A stretch of 64,000 nucleotides of DNA from Prevotella sp. (GTDB lineage: Bacteria; Bacteroidota; Bacteroidia; Bacteroidales; Bacteroidaceae), in contig JAFZVV010000002.1 of the NCBI GenBank assembly GCA_017617615.1, forward strand, positions 55,202-119,201, written 5' to 3'. The notes beneath the pieces are model-generated. The model was given only the letters and a program-made list of their open reading frames with translations. It had not been told where the DNA came from and searched no databases. Positions 18,806-27,068 of this stretch are shown here, piece by piece; positions within the stretch are counted from its first letter, which is position 1; each line of letters starts with the position of its first letter. The translations under genes were made by a program, and so were the position numbers.

Positions 18806-20002
18806 ATGAAAAACTTAAAAAGCTTTATTCTGGCAACGGGTGTGGCCATCGCCATGCTCTCCGCCTGCGAGACCAACAAGCAACCCGTACTGACGGCATC
18901 CAACCTCGATCCCGCCAAGTTCGACACCGTGATCAATGGTGACACCGTGAAACTCTTCGTGCTGAAGAACGCCAACGGCATGGAAGCCTGCATCACCAAC
19001 TACGGCGGCCGCGTGGTTTCTCTCATGGTGCCCGACAAGGACGGCAACCTCACCGACGTGGTGCTCGGCTACGACAACATCGCACAGTATGCCGACACGC
19101 TCAACTCTCCCAGCGACTACGGCTCATCAGTAGGACGCTATGCCAACCGCATCAACGACGGTAAGATTACCGTGGCTGGACAGCAGTACCAACTCACCCA
19201 GAATGATACCGGCAACGGTGCCAAGCACTGCCTGCATGGCGGCGGCAACACCGGATGGATGCACAAGGTATACCAGGCCAACCAGGTGGATGAGAAAACA
19301 CTCCGCCTCTCGCTCGTCTCGCCCGACGGCGACAATGGCTTCCCTGGCACCGTGACTGCCGTGACCACCTATAAACTCACCGACGACAACGTGCTCGACA
19401 TCACCTTCGAGGCTACCACCGACAAGGAGACCATCATCAACATGACCAACCACAACTACTACAACCTCAACGGCGACCTGTCGCAGGAAGGCATGGACAT
19501 GGTGCTCTACATCAATGCCGACAACTTCACTCCCTCTGATGCCTCATACATGACTACTGGCGAAATCAAGTCAGTGGAAGGCACACCGATGGACTTCCGC
19601 ACCCCCAGCGTCATCGCCGAGAAGATGGACACCTCCTATATATATGTCAAGAACGCCACCGGATTCGACCACAACTGGTGCCTGAACACCTTCAAGGACG
19701 GCAAAGGCGACGACTCACAGGTTTGCGCATCGCTCTACTCGCCGAAGACCGGCATCCTGCTTGAGATGTTCACCAACGAGCCTGGCGTACAGGTATACAC
19801 CGGCAACTTCCAGGGCACCGGCATCGCCTGTAAGCATGGCGTGAAATATCCCAAGCACGTGAGCGTGTGCCTCGAGAGCCAGAAGTATCCCGACTCACCC
19901 AACAAGAAAGACTGGGTGCAGCCTACGCTGAAGCCCGGCGAGCAGTACTACAGCCACGCTGCTTACCGCTTCTCCGTGAAGGAAGACAAGAAAGCCGAAT
20001 AA
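18806..20002 (+). CDS. Lipoprotein aldose 1-epimerase
   Basis: A 398-residue mutarotase exported as a lipoprotein: the signal ends in the lipobox LSAC with C21. The ATG at 18806 starts that signal; an open frame extends upstream across the promoter and is not used. The epimerase fold shows ITNYGG, GRYANRI, HCLHGGG with an active-site histidine, MTNHNYYNL with the second histidine, and VCLESQKYPDSPN with the catalytic glutamate. It would equilibrate sugar anomers in the periplasm before uptake. It is first in the arabinose gene group and directly upstream of the sodium symporter, so its natural substrate is probably L-arabinose released by the GH51 enzyme (inference). Confidence 0.9.
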   Translation: MKNLKSFILATGVAIAMLSACETNKQPVLTASNLDPAKFDTVINGDTVKLFVLKNANGMEACITNYGGRVVSLMVPDKDGNLTDVVLGYDNIAQYADTLNSPSDYGSSVGRYANRINDGKITVAGQQYQLTQNDTGNGAKHCLHGGGNTGWMHKVYQANQVDEKTLRLSLVSPDGDNGFPGTVTAVTTYKLTDDNVLDITFEATTDKETIINMTNHNYYNLNGDLSQEGMDMVLYINADNFTPSDASYMTTGEIKSVEGTPMDFRTPSVIAEKMDTSYIYVKNATGFDHNWCLNTFKDGKGDDSQVCASLYSPKTGILLEMFTNEPGVQVYTGNFQGTGIACKHGVKYPKHVSVCLESQKYPDSPNKKDWVQPTLKPGEQYYSHAAYRFSVKEDKKAE

Positions 20003-20033
20003 CGAATAACAAAAAACTATAAATCTTCAACAC

Positions 20034-21713
20034 ATGCAAACATTAGATTGGATTGTCATTGGCGTATTCTGCTGTGCGCTGATAGGCATCGTGATTTGGG
20101 TAATCAGCCAAAAGAACGAAAACTCCGCCGACTACTTCCTCGGCGGCCGTGACGCCACATGGATTGCCATCGGTGCGTCGATTTTCGCCTCGAACATCGG
20201 TTCGGAGCACCTCATCGGACTGGCAGGTGCCGGCGCATCATCAGGTATGGCCATGGCACACTGGGAGATTCAGGGATGGATGATCCTTATCCTGGGATGG
20301 GTCTTCGTGCCCTTCTACACAAGAAGTATGGTATACACCATGCCTGAGTTCCTGGAGCGGCGCTACAACACACAGAGCCGCACCATCCTCTCCGTCATCT
20401 CGCTCATCAGCTACGTGCTCACCAAGGTAGCCGTCACCGTATATGCCGGTGGACTTGTCTTCCAGCAGGTGTTCGGCATCAAGGAACTCTGGGGCATCGA
20501 CTTCTTCTGGATTGCCGCCATCGGACTGGTGGTCATCACCGCCCTCTACACCATCTTCGGTGGTATGAAGAGCGTGCTCTACACCTCCGTGCTCCAGACC
20601 CCCATCCTCTTGCTCGGCTCGCTCATCATCCTCGTGCTCGGCTTCCGCGCCCTCGGTGGATGGGATCAGATGATGCAGATTTGCGGCGCCGTCGACGCCA
20701 ACGAATACGGCGACAAGATGACATCGCTCATCCGCGACAACCGCGACCCCGACTATCCTTGGCTCGGTGCCCTCGTAGGCTCTGCAGTGATTGGTTTCTG
20801 GTACTGGTGTACCGACCAGTACATCGTACAGCGTGTGCTCTCCGGAAAGAATGAGAAAGAGGCTCGTCGTGGTACCATCTTCGGTGCCTATCTGAAACTC
20901 CTGCCCGTATTTCTGTTCCTCATCCCCGGAATGATTGCATTTGCCATGAGCAGCAAGGGCATCACCCTGCCCAACGGCGAGGTGTTCTCCCTCTCCACTC
21001 CCGATGCTGCCTTCCCCACCCTCGTGGCCAAACTGCTGCCCGCCGGTGTGAAGGGCCTCGTGGTGTGCGGTATCCTCGCAGCACTGATGAGTTCGCTGGC
21101 ATCGCTGTTCAACAGCTCTGCCATGCTCTTCACCATCGACTTCTGGAAACGCCTGAAGCCACAGACCTCTGAGAAGAGCCTCGTACGCATCGGCCAGACA
21201 GCCACCGTCATCATCGTGATTCTCGGCATCCTCTGGATTCCCATCATGCGCTCAGTAGGTAATGTGCTCTACAACTACCTGCAGGATGTGCAGAGCGTGC
21301 TCGCACCGGGCATCGCCGCCGCCTTCCTCCTCGGTATCACCTGGAAGCGCGCCAGTGCCAAGGGCGGCATGTGGGGCCTTATCGCCGGTTTGGTAATCGG
21401 TCTCACCCGTCTGGGTGCAAAGGTATACTTCAGCAATACTCCCGATGCTGCCGACAGTTGGTTCAAAGCCGTGTTCTACGACTTCAACTGGCTGTTCTTC
21501 TGCGGCGTGATGCTGTTGGTTTGCTGCCTCGTGGTCATCGTGGTGAGTCTCATGACCGAGGCTCCCGACGAGAAGAAGATTCAAGGACTTGTATTCGGCA
21601 CCTCCACTCCCGAGCAGCGTGCCGCCACTCGTGCCAGCTGGAACGGATGGGATGTGTTCCACACCCTCGTCATCCTCGGTTTCACCGTGGCATTCTATAT
21701 CTATTTCTGGTAA
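20034..21713 (+). CDS. Sodium:sugar symporter, SSS family (SglT/AraP-like)
   Basis: A 559-residue inner-membrane transporter with about 13-14 hydrophobic segments. SSS-family features include the periplasmic N-terminus, NENSADYFLGGRDATW, ASIFASNIGSEHLIGLAGAGA near 48-68 (sodium-site region) and ALYTIFGGMKSVLYT around 175-190. It is close in type to Vibrio SglT. It starts 31 nt after the epimerase and precedes araR, so in this organism it is probably the arabinose (or galactose) importer. A terminator-like hairpin follows. Confidence 0.92.
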   Translation: MQTLDWIVIGVFCCALIGIVIWVISQKNENSADYFLGGRDATWIAIGASIFASNIGSEHLIGLAGAGASSGMAMAHWEIQGWMILILGWVFVPFYTRSMVYTMPEFLERRYNTQSRTILSVISLISYVLTKVAVTVYAGGLVFQQVFGIKELWGIDFFWIAAIGLVVITALYTIFGGMKSVLYTSVLQTPILLLGSLIILVLGFRALGGWDQMMQICGAVDANEYGDKMTSLIRDNRDPDYPWLGALVGSAVIGFWYWCTDQYIVQRVLSGKNEKEARRGTIFGAYLKLLPVFLFLIPGMIAFAMSSKGITLPNGEVFSLSTPDAAFPTLVAKLLPAGVKGLVVCGILAALMSSLASLFNSSAMLFTIDFWKRLKPQTSEKSLVRIGQTATVIIVILGILWIPIMRSVGNVLYNYLQDVQSVLAPGIAAAFLLGITWKRASAKGGMWGLIAGLVIGLTRLGAKVYFSNTPDAADSWFKAVFYDFNWLFFCGVMLLVCCLVVIVVSLMTEAPDEKKIQGLVFGTSTPEQRAATRASWNGWDVFHTLVILGFTVAFYIYFW

Positions 21714-21721
21714 CATATTCA

Positions 21722-21745
21722 GCGGGGAGGCGCAGGCCTCTCCGC
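21722..21745 (+). terminator. Hairpin after the symporter gene
   Basis: GCGGGGAGGC / GCCTCTCCGC (one G-T pair) around the loop GCAG, followed by ATTTATCCTTT. It starts 8 nt after the symporter stop. The T-tract is weak, so it may reduce rather than end transcription into araR, dividing the group into transport and catabolic parts. Confidence 0.6.
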
Positions 21746-21767
21746 ATTTATCCTTTCAATAACCCAC

Positions 21768-21855
21768 AACCGTTTCACGCCATGGCGCGGCACCAGCCGG
21801 CATGGTCATGCCAGGAAGGCACAAGGTGAGGTTGTCTGCACCTTGAAAAACGGTT
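21768..21855 (+). promoter_or_regulatory. Structured leader upstream of araR
   Basis: Outer arms AACCGTTT (21768-21775) and AAACGGTT (21848-21855) enclose two inner hairpins, GGCATG-GT-CATGCC (21799-21812) and CAAGGTG / CACCTTG (21822-21828, 21839-21845). The closed structure ends 28 nt before the araR start. I do not recognise a known riboswitch class. Confidence 0.4.
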
Positions 21856-21883
21856 CAATCATCAAGCAAAACCAAAAAGAATT

Positions 21884-22561
21884 ATGACTGGATTCTATGG
21901 TGAACATTCGAAAGTATTCGTCTCGGTAGACTGCATTGTTTTCGGATTCGACGGCGGCAAACTGAAACTGCTCATCGGCAAGCGACAGATGGATCCCGGC
22001 AGGGGCGAGTGGTCGCTCTACGGCGGATTCGTGGGCGAGGACGAGAGTCTGGTAGAAGCCGCCAGCCGCGTACTCTACACCCTCACCGGCCTCGACCACA
22101 TCTACATGAAACAAGTAGGTGCCTTCGGTGCCATCGACCGCGACCCGGGCGAGCGTGTCATCACCGTGGCCTACTGCGCCCTCATCAACGTGAAGGACTA
22201 CGACCAGAACTTGTGCGAGGAGCACGGTGTGGAATGGGTGAGCGTCGACGAGATGCCCAAGCTCTATTCCGACCACAACGAGATGGTGCGCAAGGCCGTG
22301 AAGTTGCTGCGCAAGCGCATCGGCACCGAACCGCTGAGTTTCAACCTCCTGCCCGAGTACTTCACACTCACCCAGTTGCAACATGTCTACGAGGCCGTGC
22401 TCGGCGAAGAGATTGACAAGCGCAACTTCCGCAAACGCATCAAGGCCATCAACTTCATCGAGAAGACGGAGAAAATCGACAAGCTCACCTCGAAACGCGG
22501 GGCAGCCCTCTACCGCTTCAACAAAGAGGCCTACTCGCCATTCTCCACCTTTAAGCTATAG
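21884..22561 (+). CDS. araR: Nudix-fold arabinose regulator AraR
   Basis: A 225-residue protein with an N-terminal Nudix fold (about 10-140) and a C-terminal winged helix (about 150-215; FTLTQLQHVYEAVLGE...NFRKRI). The Nudix box is not catalytic: after GGFVGEDESLVEAASR the REUxEE residues are replaced by VLYTLTGL. This is the NrtR/AraR arrangement, in which the Nudix fold has become a ligand-sensing domain. In Bacteroides thetaiotaomicron AraR binds L-arabinose and represses arabinose genes; by homology and context this protein should do the same. It is located between the symporter and araD and probably acts at the palindromes at 18686-18762. Confidence 0.9.
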   Translation: MTGFYGEHSKVFVSVDCIVFGFDGGKLKLLIGKRQMDPGRGEWSLYGGFVGEDESLVEAASRVLYTLTGLDHIYMKQVGAFGAIDRDPGERVITVAYCALINVKDYDQNLCEEHGVEWVSVDEMPKLYSDHNEMVRKAVKLLRKRIGTEPLSFNLLPEYFTLTQLQHVYEAVLGEEIDKRNFRKRIKAINFIEKTEKIDKLTSKRGAALYRFNKEAYSPFSTFKL

Positions 22562-22666
22562 GCGCCAAGTCCCCTAAGGACTTTAAATACCCTAAGAGCC
22601 CTAAAGTCCTTAAAAGCCCCCTATAGCCACAAAGCGCAACCCACAATAAAAAACCAACAACACATC

Positions 22667-23365
22667 ATGTTAGAAGAATTAAAAGAAAAAGTATTCCGTG
22701 CCAACCTCGACCTCGTGAAGCACAACCTCGTCATCTTCACCTGGGGCAATGTCTCCGGCATCGACCGTGAGAAAGGCCTCGTGGTCATCAAGCCCTCAGG
22801 AGTGGACTACGACGTGATGAAAGCCTCCTACATGGTGGTGGTCGACCTCGAGACCGGCAAGGTGGTGGAAGGCGACCTCAACCCGTCGTCGGACACCCCC
22901 ACGCACCTCGTGCTCTACCGCGCCTTCCCCGAACTGGGTGGCATCGTGCACACCCACTCCACCTATGCCACGGCATGGGCACAGGCTGGCAAGGACATCC
23001 CCAGCATCGGCACCACCCATGCCGACTACTTCCATGATGCCATCCCCTGCACCGACGACATGACCGAGGCACAGATGGCAGAATATGAGAAAGAGACCGG
23101 TGTGGTCATCGTCGACCGCATCAAGGCCGGCAACATCAACCCCGTGCATACGCCCGGCGTGCTGGTGAAGAACCACGGTCCGTTCTCATGGGGCAAGAAC
23201 CCCGACAATGCTGTCTACAACGCCGTAGTGATGGAACAGGTGGCGAAGATGGCCTTCGTATCGTTCTGTGTCAATCCCGCCACGACGATGAACCCCCTGC
23301 TCATCGAGAAGCACTTCAGCCGTAAGCACGGTCCCAACGCCTACTACGGACAGAAGAAGAAATAA
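22667..23365 (+). CDS. araD: L-ribulose-5-phosphate 4-epimerase
   Basis: A 232-residue zinc enzyme of the class II aldolase family that turns L-ribulose 5-phosphate into D-xylulose 5-phosphate. The metal-binding histidines are in VHTHSTYA (H95, H97) and in the later [10 protein letters not shown] segment; the phosphate-binding residues in TWGNVSGID near 25-33 are also visible. Length is standard. It is followed by araA after a 75-nt spacer with CCCTAAAGTCC-like repeats. Confidence 0.96.
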   Translation: MLEELKEKVFRANLDLVKHNLVIFTWGNVSGIDREKGLVVIKPSGVDYDVMKASYMVVVDLETGKVVEGDLNPSSDTPTHLVLYRAFPELGGIVHTHSTYATAWAQAGKDIPSIGTTHADYFHDAIPCTDDMTEAQMAEYEKETGVVIVDRIKAGNINPVHTPGVLVKNHGPFSWGKNPDNAVYNAVVMEQVAKMAFVSFCVNPATTMNPLLIEKHFSRKHGPNAYYGQKKK

Positions 23366-23440
23366 AAACTCTAAAAACCCCAAAGTCCCTCAAGACCTTA
23401 AAAACCCTACAATAAAATAAATACTACAAACAATATTCTT

Positions 23441-24982
23441 ATGAACAAACCTTTCGACAATTACGAGATTTGGTGGGTGACTGGCGCACAGTTGCTCTAT
23501 GGAGGCGATGCCGTGGTACAGGTAGACGCTCACTCCAAGGAAATGGTGGCCGGACTCAACGAGGGAGGCAATATCCCCGTGAAAGTGGTTTACAAAGGCA
23601 CCGCCAACAGCAGCAAGGAAGTGGAGGCCGTGATGAAGGCCGCCAACAACGAAGAGAAGTGCATCGGCATCATCACCTGGATGCATACCTTCTCACCGGC
23701 AAAGATGTGGATCAAGGGCCTGCAGGCACTGCAGAAACCCCTCCTCCACTTCCACACCCAGTACAATGCCGAGATTCCCTGGGACACCATGGACATGGAC
23801 TTCATGAACCTGAACCAGAGTGCGCATGGCGACATCGAGTTCGGACATATCTGCACCCGCATGCGCGTTGCCCGCAAGGTGGTTTGCGGCTACTGGAAAA
23901 GCGAGGACGCCCAGAAGAAGATTGCCGTATGGGCACGTGTGGCTGCCGGCGTGGCCGATGCCAAGAACGTACGCTGCCTGATGTTCGGCATGAACATGAA
24001 CAACGTAGCAGTGACCGACGGCGACCGTGTGGAGTTCGAGCAACGCCTGGGATACCATGTCGACTACTACCCCGTCTCCTCACTGATGGAATACTACAAG
24101 AAGGTGACCGACGCTGAGGCCGACGCCCTGGTAGAAGAATACAAGAAACTGTATACCATCAAGATCGACGAGAGTGGCGAAGAGGTGTACTGGGAGAAGG
24201 TGAAGAACTCCGCCAAGGCAGAGATTGCCCTGCGCCGCGTACTGAAAGACGAGGGTGCCACGGCGTTCACCACCAACTTCGACGACCTCGGCGATGCCGA
24301 CATCGACGACCCCAACTTCGTGGGCTTCGACCAGATTCCAGGCCTTGCCTCACAGCGCCTTATGGAAGAGGGCTACGGCTTCGGTGCCGAAGGCGACTGG
24401 AAGACCGCCTGCCTCTACCGCACACTGTGGGTCATCCAGCAGGGCATGCCTATCGGCTGCTCGTTCCTCGAGGACTACACCCTCAACTTCGCCGGCGACC
24501 GCAGTTCGTGCCTGCAGAGCCACATGCTCGAGGTATGTCCGCTCATCGCTTCCGACAAGCCCAAACTCGAGGTGCATTTCCTCGGCATCGGCATCCGCAA
24601 GCAGCAGACCGCGCGCCTCGTGTTCACGTCGAAGGTAGGCCGTGGCATCAAGGCCACCGTGGTTGACCTCGGCAACCGCTTCCGCCTGATCTCACAGGAG
24701 GTGGAGTGCATCGAGCCGAAACCCATGCCCAACCTTCCCGTCGCCTCCGCCCTCTGGGTACCGCAGCCCACATTCGAGATTGGCGCCGGCGCATGGATTC
24801 TCGCTGGTGGCACGCACCACAGCGCATTCTCCTACGACATCACCGAGGAGTACTGGGAAGACTTCGCCGAGATGCTCGGTATCGAGTATGTCCGCATCAA
24901 CAAGGATACGAAGACGAGCGACTTCAAGCACACCCTCCAGGTGAATGAGGTATACTATATGTTGAATAAGGCACTTAAATAA
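23441..24982 (+). CDS. araA: L-arabinose isomerase
   Basis: A 513-residue cytoplasmic isomerase that converts L-arabinose to L-ribulose. The N-terminus EIWWVTGAQLLYG and the middle segments WMHTFSPAKMWI and HTQYNAEIPWDTMDMDFMNLNQSAHGD match the AraA family closely. The metal-site glutamates lie in the region DEGATAFTTNF to RLMEEGYGFGAEGDW. Length is normal. It follows araD and is separated from the kinase gene by an inserted four-helix-bundle gene. Confidence 0.97.
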   Translation: MNKPFDNYEIWWVTGAQLLYGGDAVVQVDAHSKEMVAGLNEGGNIPVKVVYKGTANSSKEVEAVMKAANNEEKCIGIITWMHTFSPAKMWIKGLQALQKPLLHFHTQYNAEIPWDTMDMDFMNLNQSAHGDIEFGHICTRMRVARKVVCGYWKSEDAQKKIAVWARVAAGVADAKNVRCLMFGMNMNNVAVTDGDRVEFEQRLGYHVDYYPVSSLMEYYKKVTDAEADALVEEYKKLYTIKIDESGEEVYWEKVKNSAKAEIALRRVLKDEGATAFTTNFDDLGDADIDDPNFVGFDQIPGLASQRLMEEGYGFGAEGDWKTACLYRTLWVIQQGMPIGCSFLEDYTLNFAGDRSSCLQSHMLEVCPLIASDKPKLEVHFLGIGIRKQQTARLVFTSKVGRGIKATVVDLGNRFRLISQEVECIEPKPMPNLPVASALWVPQPTFEIGAGAWILAGGTHHSAFSYDITEEYWEDFAEMLGIEYVRINKDTKTSDFKHTLQVNEVYYMLNKALK

Positions 24983-24992
24983 TTAAAAATTC

Positions 24993-25433
24993 AAAATTGA
25001 AGATTGAAAATTGAAAATTCACCGCTTTGAGAAATAGAAATGAAGAAAGACAACAAGATACTGAACATATCCAAAGCGTTTGCAATAAGAATAATCCGAT
25101 TGTACCAATATTTACAGGAAGAAAAGAAAGAGTTTGTTCTCTCTCGACAAATACTCAGATCTGGTACCAGTATCGGAGCCAACGTAAGGGAAAGTGTTCA
25201 TGCACAAAGTCTTGATGATTTCATTTACAAACTCAATATCTCTTTAAAGGAATCCTTCGAAACAGAGTACTGGATTGAATTATTATATGAAACAGAATAT
25301 ATCAATGAACAACAGTTCCTGTCATTGATTTCCGACAATAAAGAGATTACGGCAACCCTCACCAAAATTATCAAAACATCAAAGACGAAGAACGACGTCA
25401 ACAATTAATTTTCAATCTTCAATCTTCAATTTT
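24993..25433. other. Inverted AT-rich arms enclosing the four-helix-bundle gene
   Basis: The arm 24993-25019 and the arm 25407-25433 are 27 nt each and complementary at 26 positions, so the ara mRNA could form a long stem with the whole small gene in its loop. Both arms consist of the ATTGAAGATTGA spacer found in the intergenic repeats. The right arm overlaps the stop codon of the enclosed gene by 2 nt. The layout resembles intervening sequences of bacterial 23S rRNA genes, which are stem-loops that may encode a protein of this same family. Confidence 0.6.
25040..25408 (+). CDS. Four-helix-bundle protein (23S rRNA IVS / S23 family)
   Basis: A 122-residue all-helical protein of the family first described from 23S rRNA intervening sequences (four helix bundle, TIGR02436 type). 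The family hallmarks are LSRQILRSGTSIGANVRE near 40-56 and LKESFETEYWIELL near 75-90. Members form pentameric barrels that may bind nucleic acid; one relative (Avd) works with diversity-generating reverse transcriptases, but no reverse transcriptase is present here. The gene is AT-rich compared with its GC-rich neighbours, sits between araA and the kinase gene on the same strand, and is enclosed by inverted AT-rich arms, so it looks inserted into the ara operon. Confidence 0.88.
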   Translation: MKKDNKILNISKAFAIRIIRLYQYLQEEKKEFVLSRQILRSGTSIGANVRESVHAQSLDDFIYKLNISLKESFETEYWIELLYETEYINEQQFLSLISDNKEITATLTKIIKTSKTKNDVNN

Positions 25434-25448
25434 CAATATTGATTCACT

Positions 25449-27041
25449 ATGACCCCAAAACAAACCATCGAATCAGGGAAAGCCATCCTCGGCATTGAGT
25501 TTGGCTCTACCAGAATCAAGGCAGTCCTCATCGACGAGGAGAACAAGCCCATCGCACAGGGCAGCCATGAGTGGGAGAACCAACTCGTCGACGGACTATG
25601 GACCTATAGCGTGGAGGCCATCTGGTATGGTCTGCAAGACTGCTATGCCAACCTGCGCAAAGACGTGCTCAACCAGTACGACTGCGAGATAGAGGCGCTG
25701 GCTGCCATCGGCTTCAGTGCCATGATGCACGGCTACATGGCCTTCAACGAGCGCGAGGAGATTCTCGTGCCCTTCCGCACCTGGCGCAACACCAACACCG
25801 GGAAGGCAGCCGCCGAACTCTCCAAACTCTTCAACTACAACATCCCGCTGCGCTGGAGCATCAGCCATCTCTACGAGGCCATCCTCGACAACGAGGAGCA
25901 TGTGGGCGACATCAAGTACCTCACCACCCTGGCAGGCTACGTGCACTGGCAAGTCACCGGACAGTTCGTCCTCGGCGTGGGCGATGCCTCTGGCATGATA
26001 CCTGTAGACCCGAAGACGAAGACCTACGACGCCGAGATGGTGCGCAAGTTCGACGAGTTGGTGGCACCGAGAGGATTCTCATGGAAACTCCTCGACATCC
26101 TCCCCACCTCGCTCAACGCCGGTGAGAATGCCGGGTTCCTCACCCCCGAGGGTGCCAAGCGCCTCGACGTGAGCGGACACCTGAAGGCAGGCATCCCCGT
26201 CTGTCCTCCCGAAGGCGACGCCGGTACTGGCATGGTGGCTACCAACGCCGTGAAGCAGCGCACCGGCAACGTCTCCGCCGGCACCTCATCGTTCTCGATG
26301 ATTGTCCTGGAGAAAGAGTTGTCGCAACCCTACGAGATGATCGACATGGTGACCACCCCCGACGGCAGTCTGGTGGCGATGGTGCACTGCAACAACTGCA
26401 CCTCCGACCTCAACGCCTGGGTGAACCTCTTCAAGGAGTACCAGCAGTTGCTGGGCATCCCCGTCGACATGAACGAGGTATTCGGCAAGCTCTACAACAA
26501 CGCCCTCAAAGGCGATGCCGACTGCGGTGGTCTGATCAGTTACAACTACATCAGCGGCGAGCCTGTCACCGGTCTGTCAGAGGGCCGTCCTCTCTTCGTG
26601 CGCTCCGCCAACGACAAGTTCAATCTCGCCAATTTCATGCGTGCACATCTCTACGCCTCCGTCGGCGTGCTGAAGATCGGCAACGACATCCTCTTCAACG
26701 ACGAGAAGGTGCAGGTCGACCGCATCACCGGCCACGGTGGTCTGTTCAAGACCAAGGGCGTGGGACAACGTATCCTCGCTGCCGCCATCAACAGTCCCAT
26801 CTCCGTGATGGAGACCGCCGGTGAGGGTGGTGCCTGGGGCATCGCGCTCCTCGCTGCCTATGCCGTGAACAATCCCTCCAATCTCTCCCTGGCCGACTAC
26901 CTCGAAGAGGTGGTGTTCGCCGGCAACACCGGTGTGAGCATCTCGCCCACCCCGGAAGACGTGGCAGGCTTCAACGTATATATCGAGAACTACAAGCGCG
27001 GCCTCGCCATCGAGCAGAGTGCCGTGGACAACAAGAAGTAA
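25449..27041 (+). CDS. araB: FGGY-family kinase, probable L-ribulokinase
   Basis: A 530-residue sugar kinase of the FGGY family. The N-terminal domain has the phosphate-binding [15 protein letters not shown] and the C-terminal domain has [20 protein letters not shown] and [17 protein letters not shown]. It differs from proteobacterial AraB and resembles the non-canonical ribulokinase of Bacteroides arabinose loci; xylulokinase activity cannot be excluded by sequence. Context (araD, araA, AraR, GH51) argues for phosphorylation of L-ribulose. The symbol is therefore based mainly on context. Confidence 0.85.
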   Translation: MTPKQTIESGKAILGIEFGSTRIKAVLIDEENKPIAQGSHEWENQLVDGLWTYSVEAIWYGLQDCYANLRKDVLNQYDCEIEALAAIGFSAMMHGYMAFNEREEILVPFRTWRNTNTGKAAAELSKLFNYNIPLRWSISHLYEAILDNEEHVGDIKYLTTLAGYVHWQVTGQFVLGVGDASGMIPVDPKTKTYDAEMVRKFDELVAPRGFSWKLLDILPTSLNAGENAGFLTPEGAKRLDVSGHLKAGIPVCPPEGDAGTGMVATNAVKQRTGNVSAGTSSFSMIVLEKELSQPYEMIDMVTTPDGSLVAMVHCNNCTSDLNAWVNLFKEYQQLLGIPVDMNEVFGKLYNNALKGDADCGGLISYNYISGEPVTGLSEGRPLFVRSANDKFNLANFMRAHLYASVGVLKIGNDILFNDEKVQVDRITGHGGLFKTKGVGQRILAAAINSPISVMETAGEGGAWGIALLAAYAVNNPSNLSLADYLEEVVFAGNTGVSISPTPEDVAGFNVYIENYKRGLAIEQSAVDNKK

Positions 27042-27068
27042 CCACCCCAAAAATCATTGACCAACGAC

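Noticed and set aside
25040..25408. Diversity-generating retroelement accessory gene (avd)
   Set aside because: The protein is of the related four-helix-bundle family, but no reverse transcriptase or template/variable repeat pair was seen.
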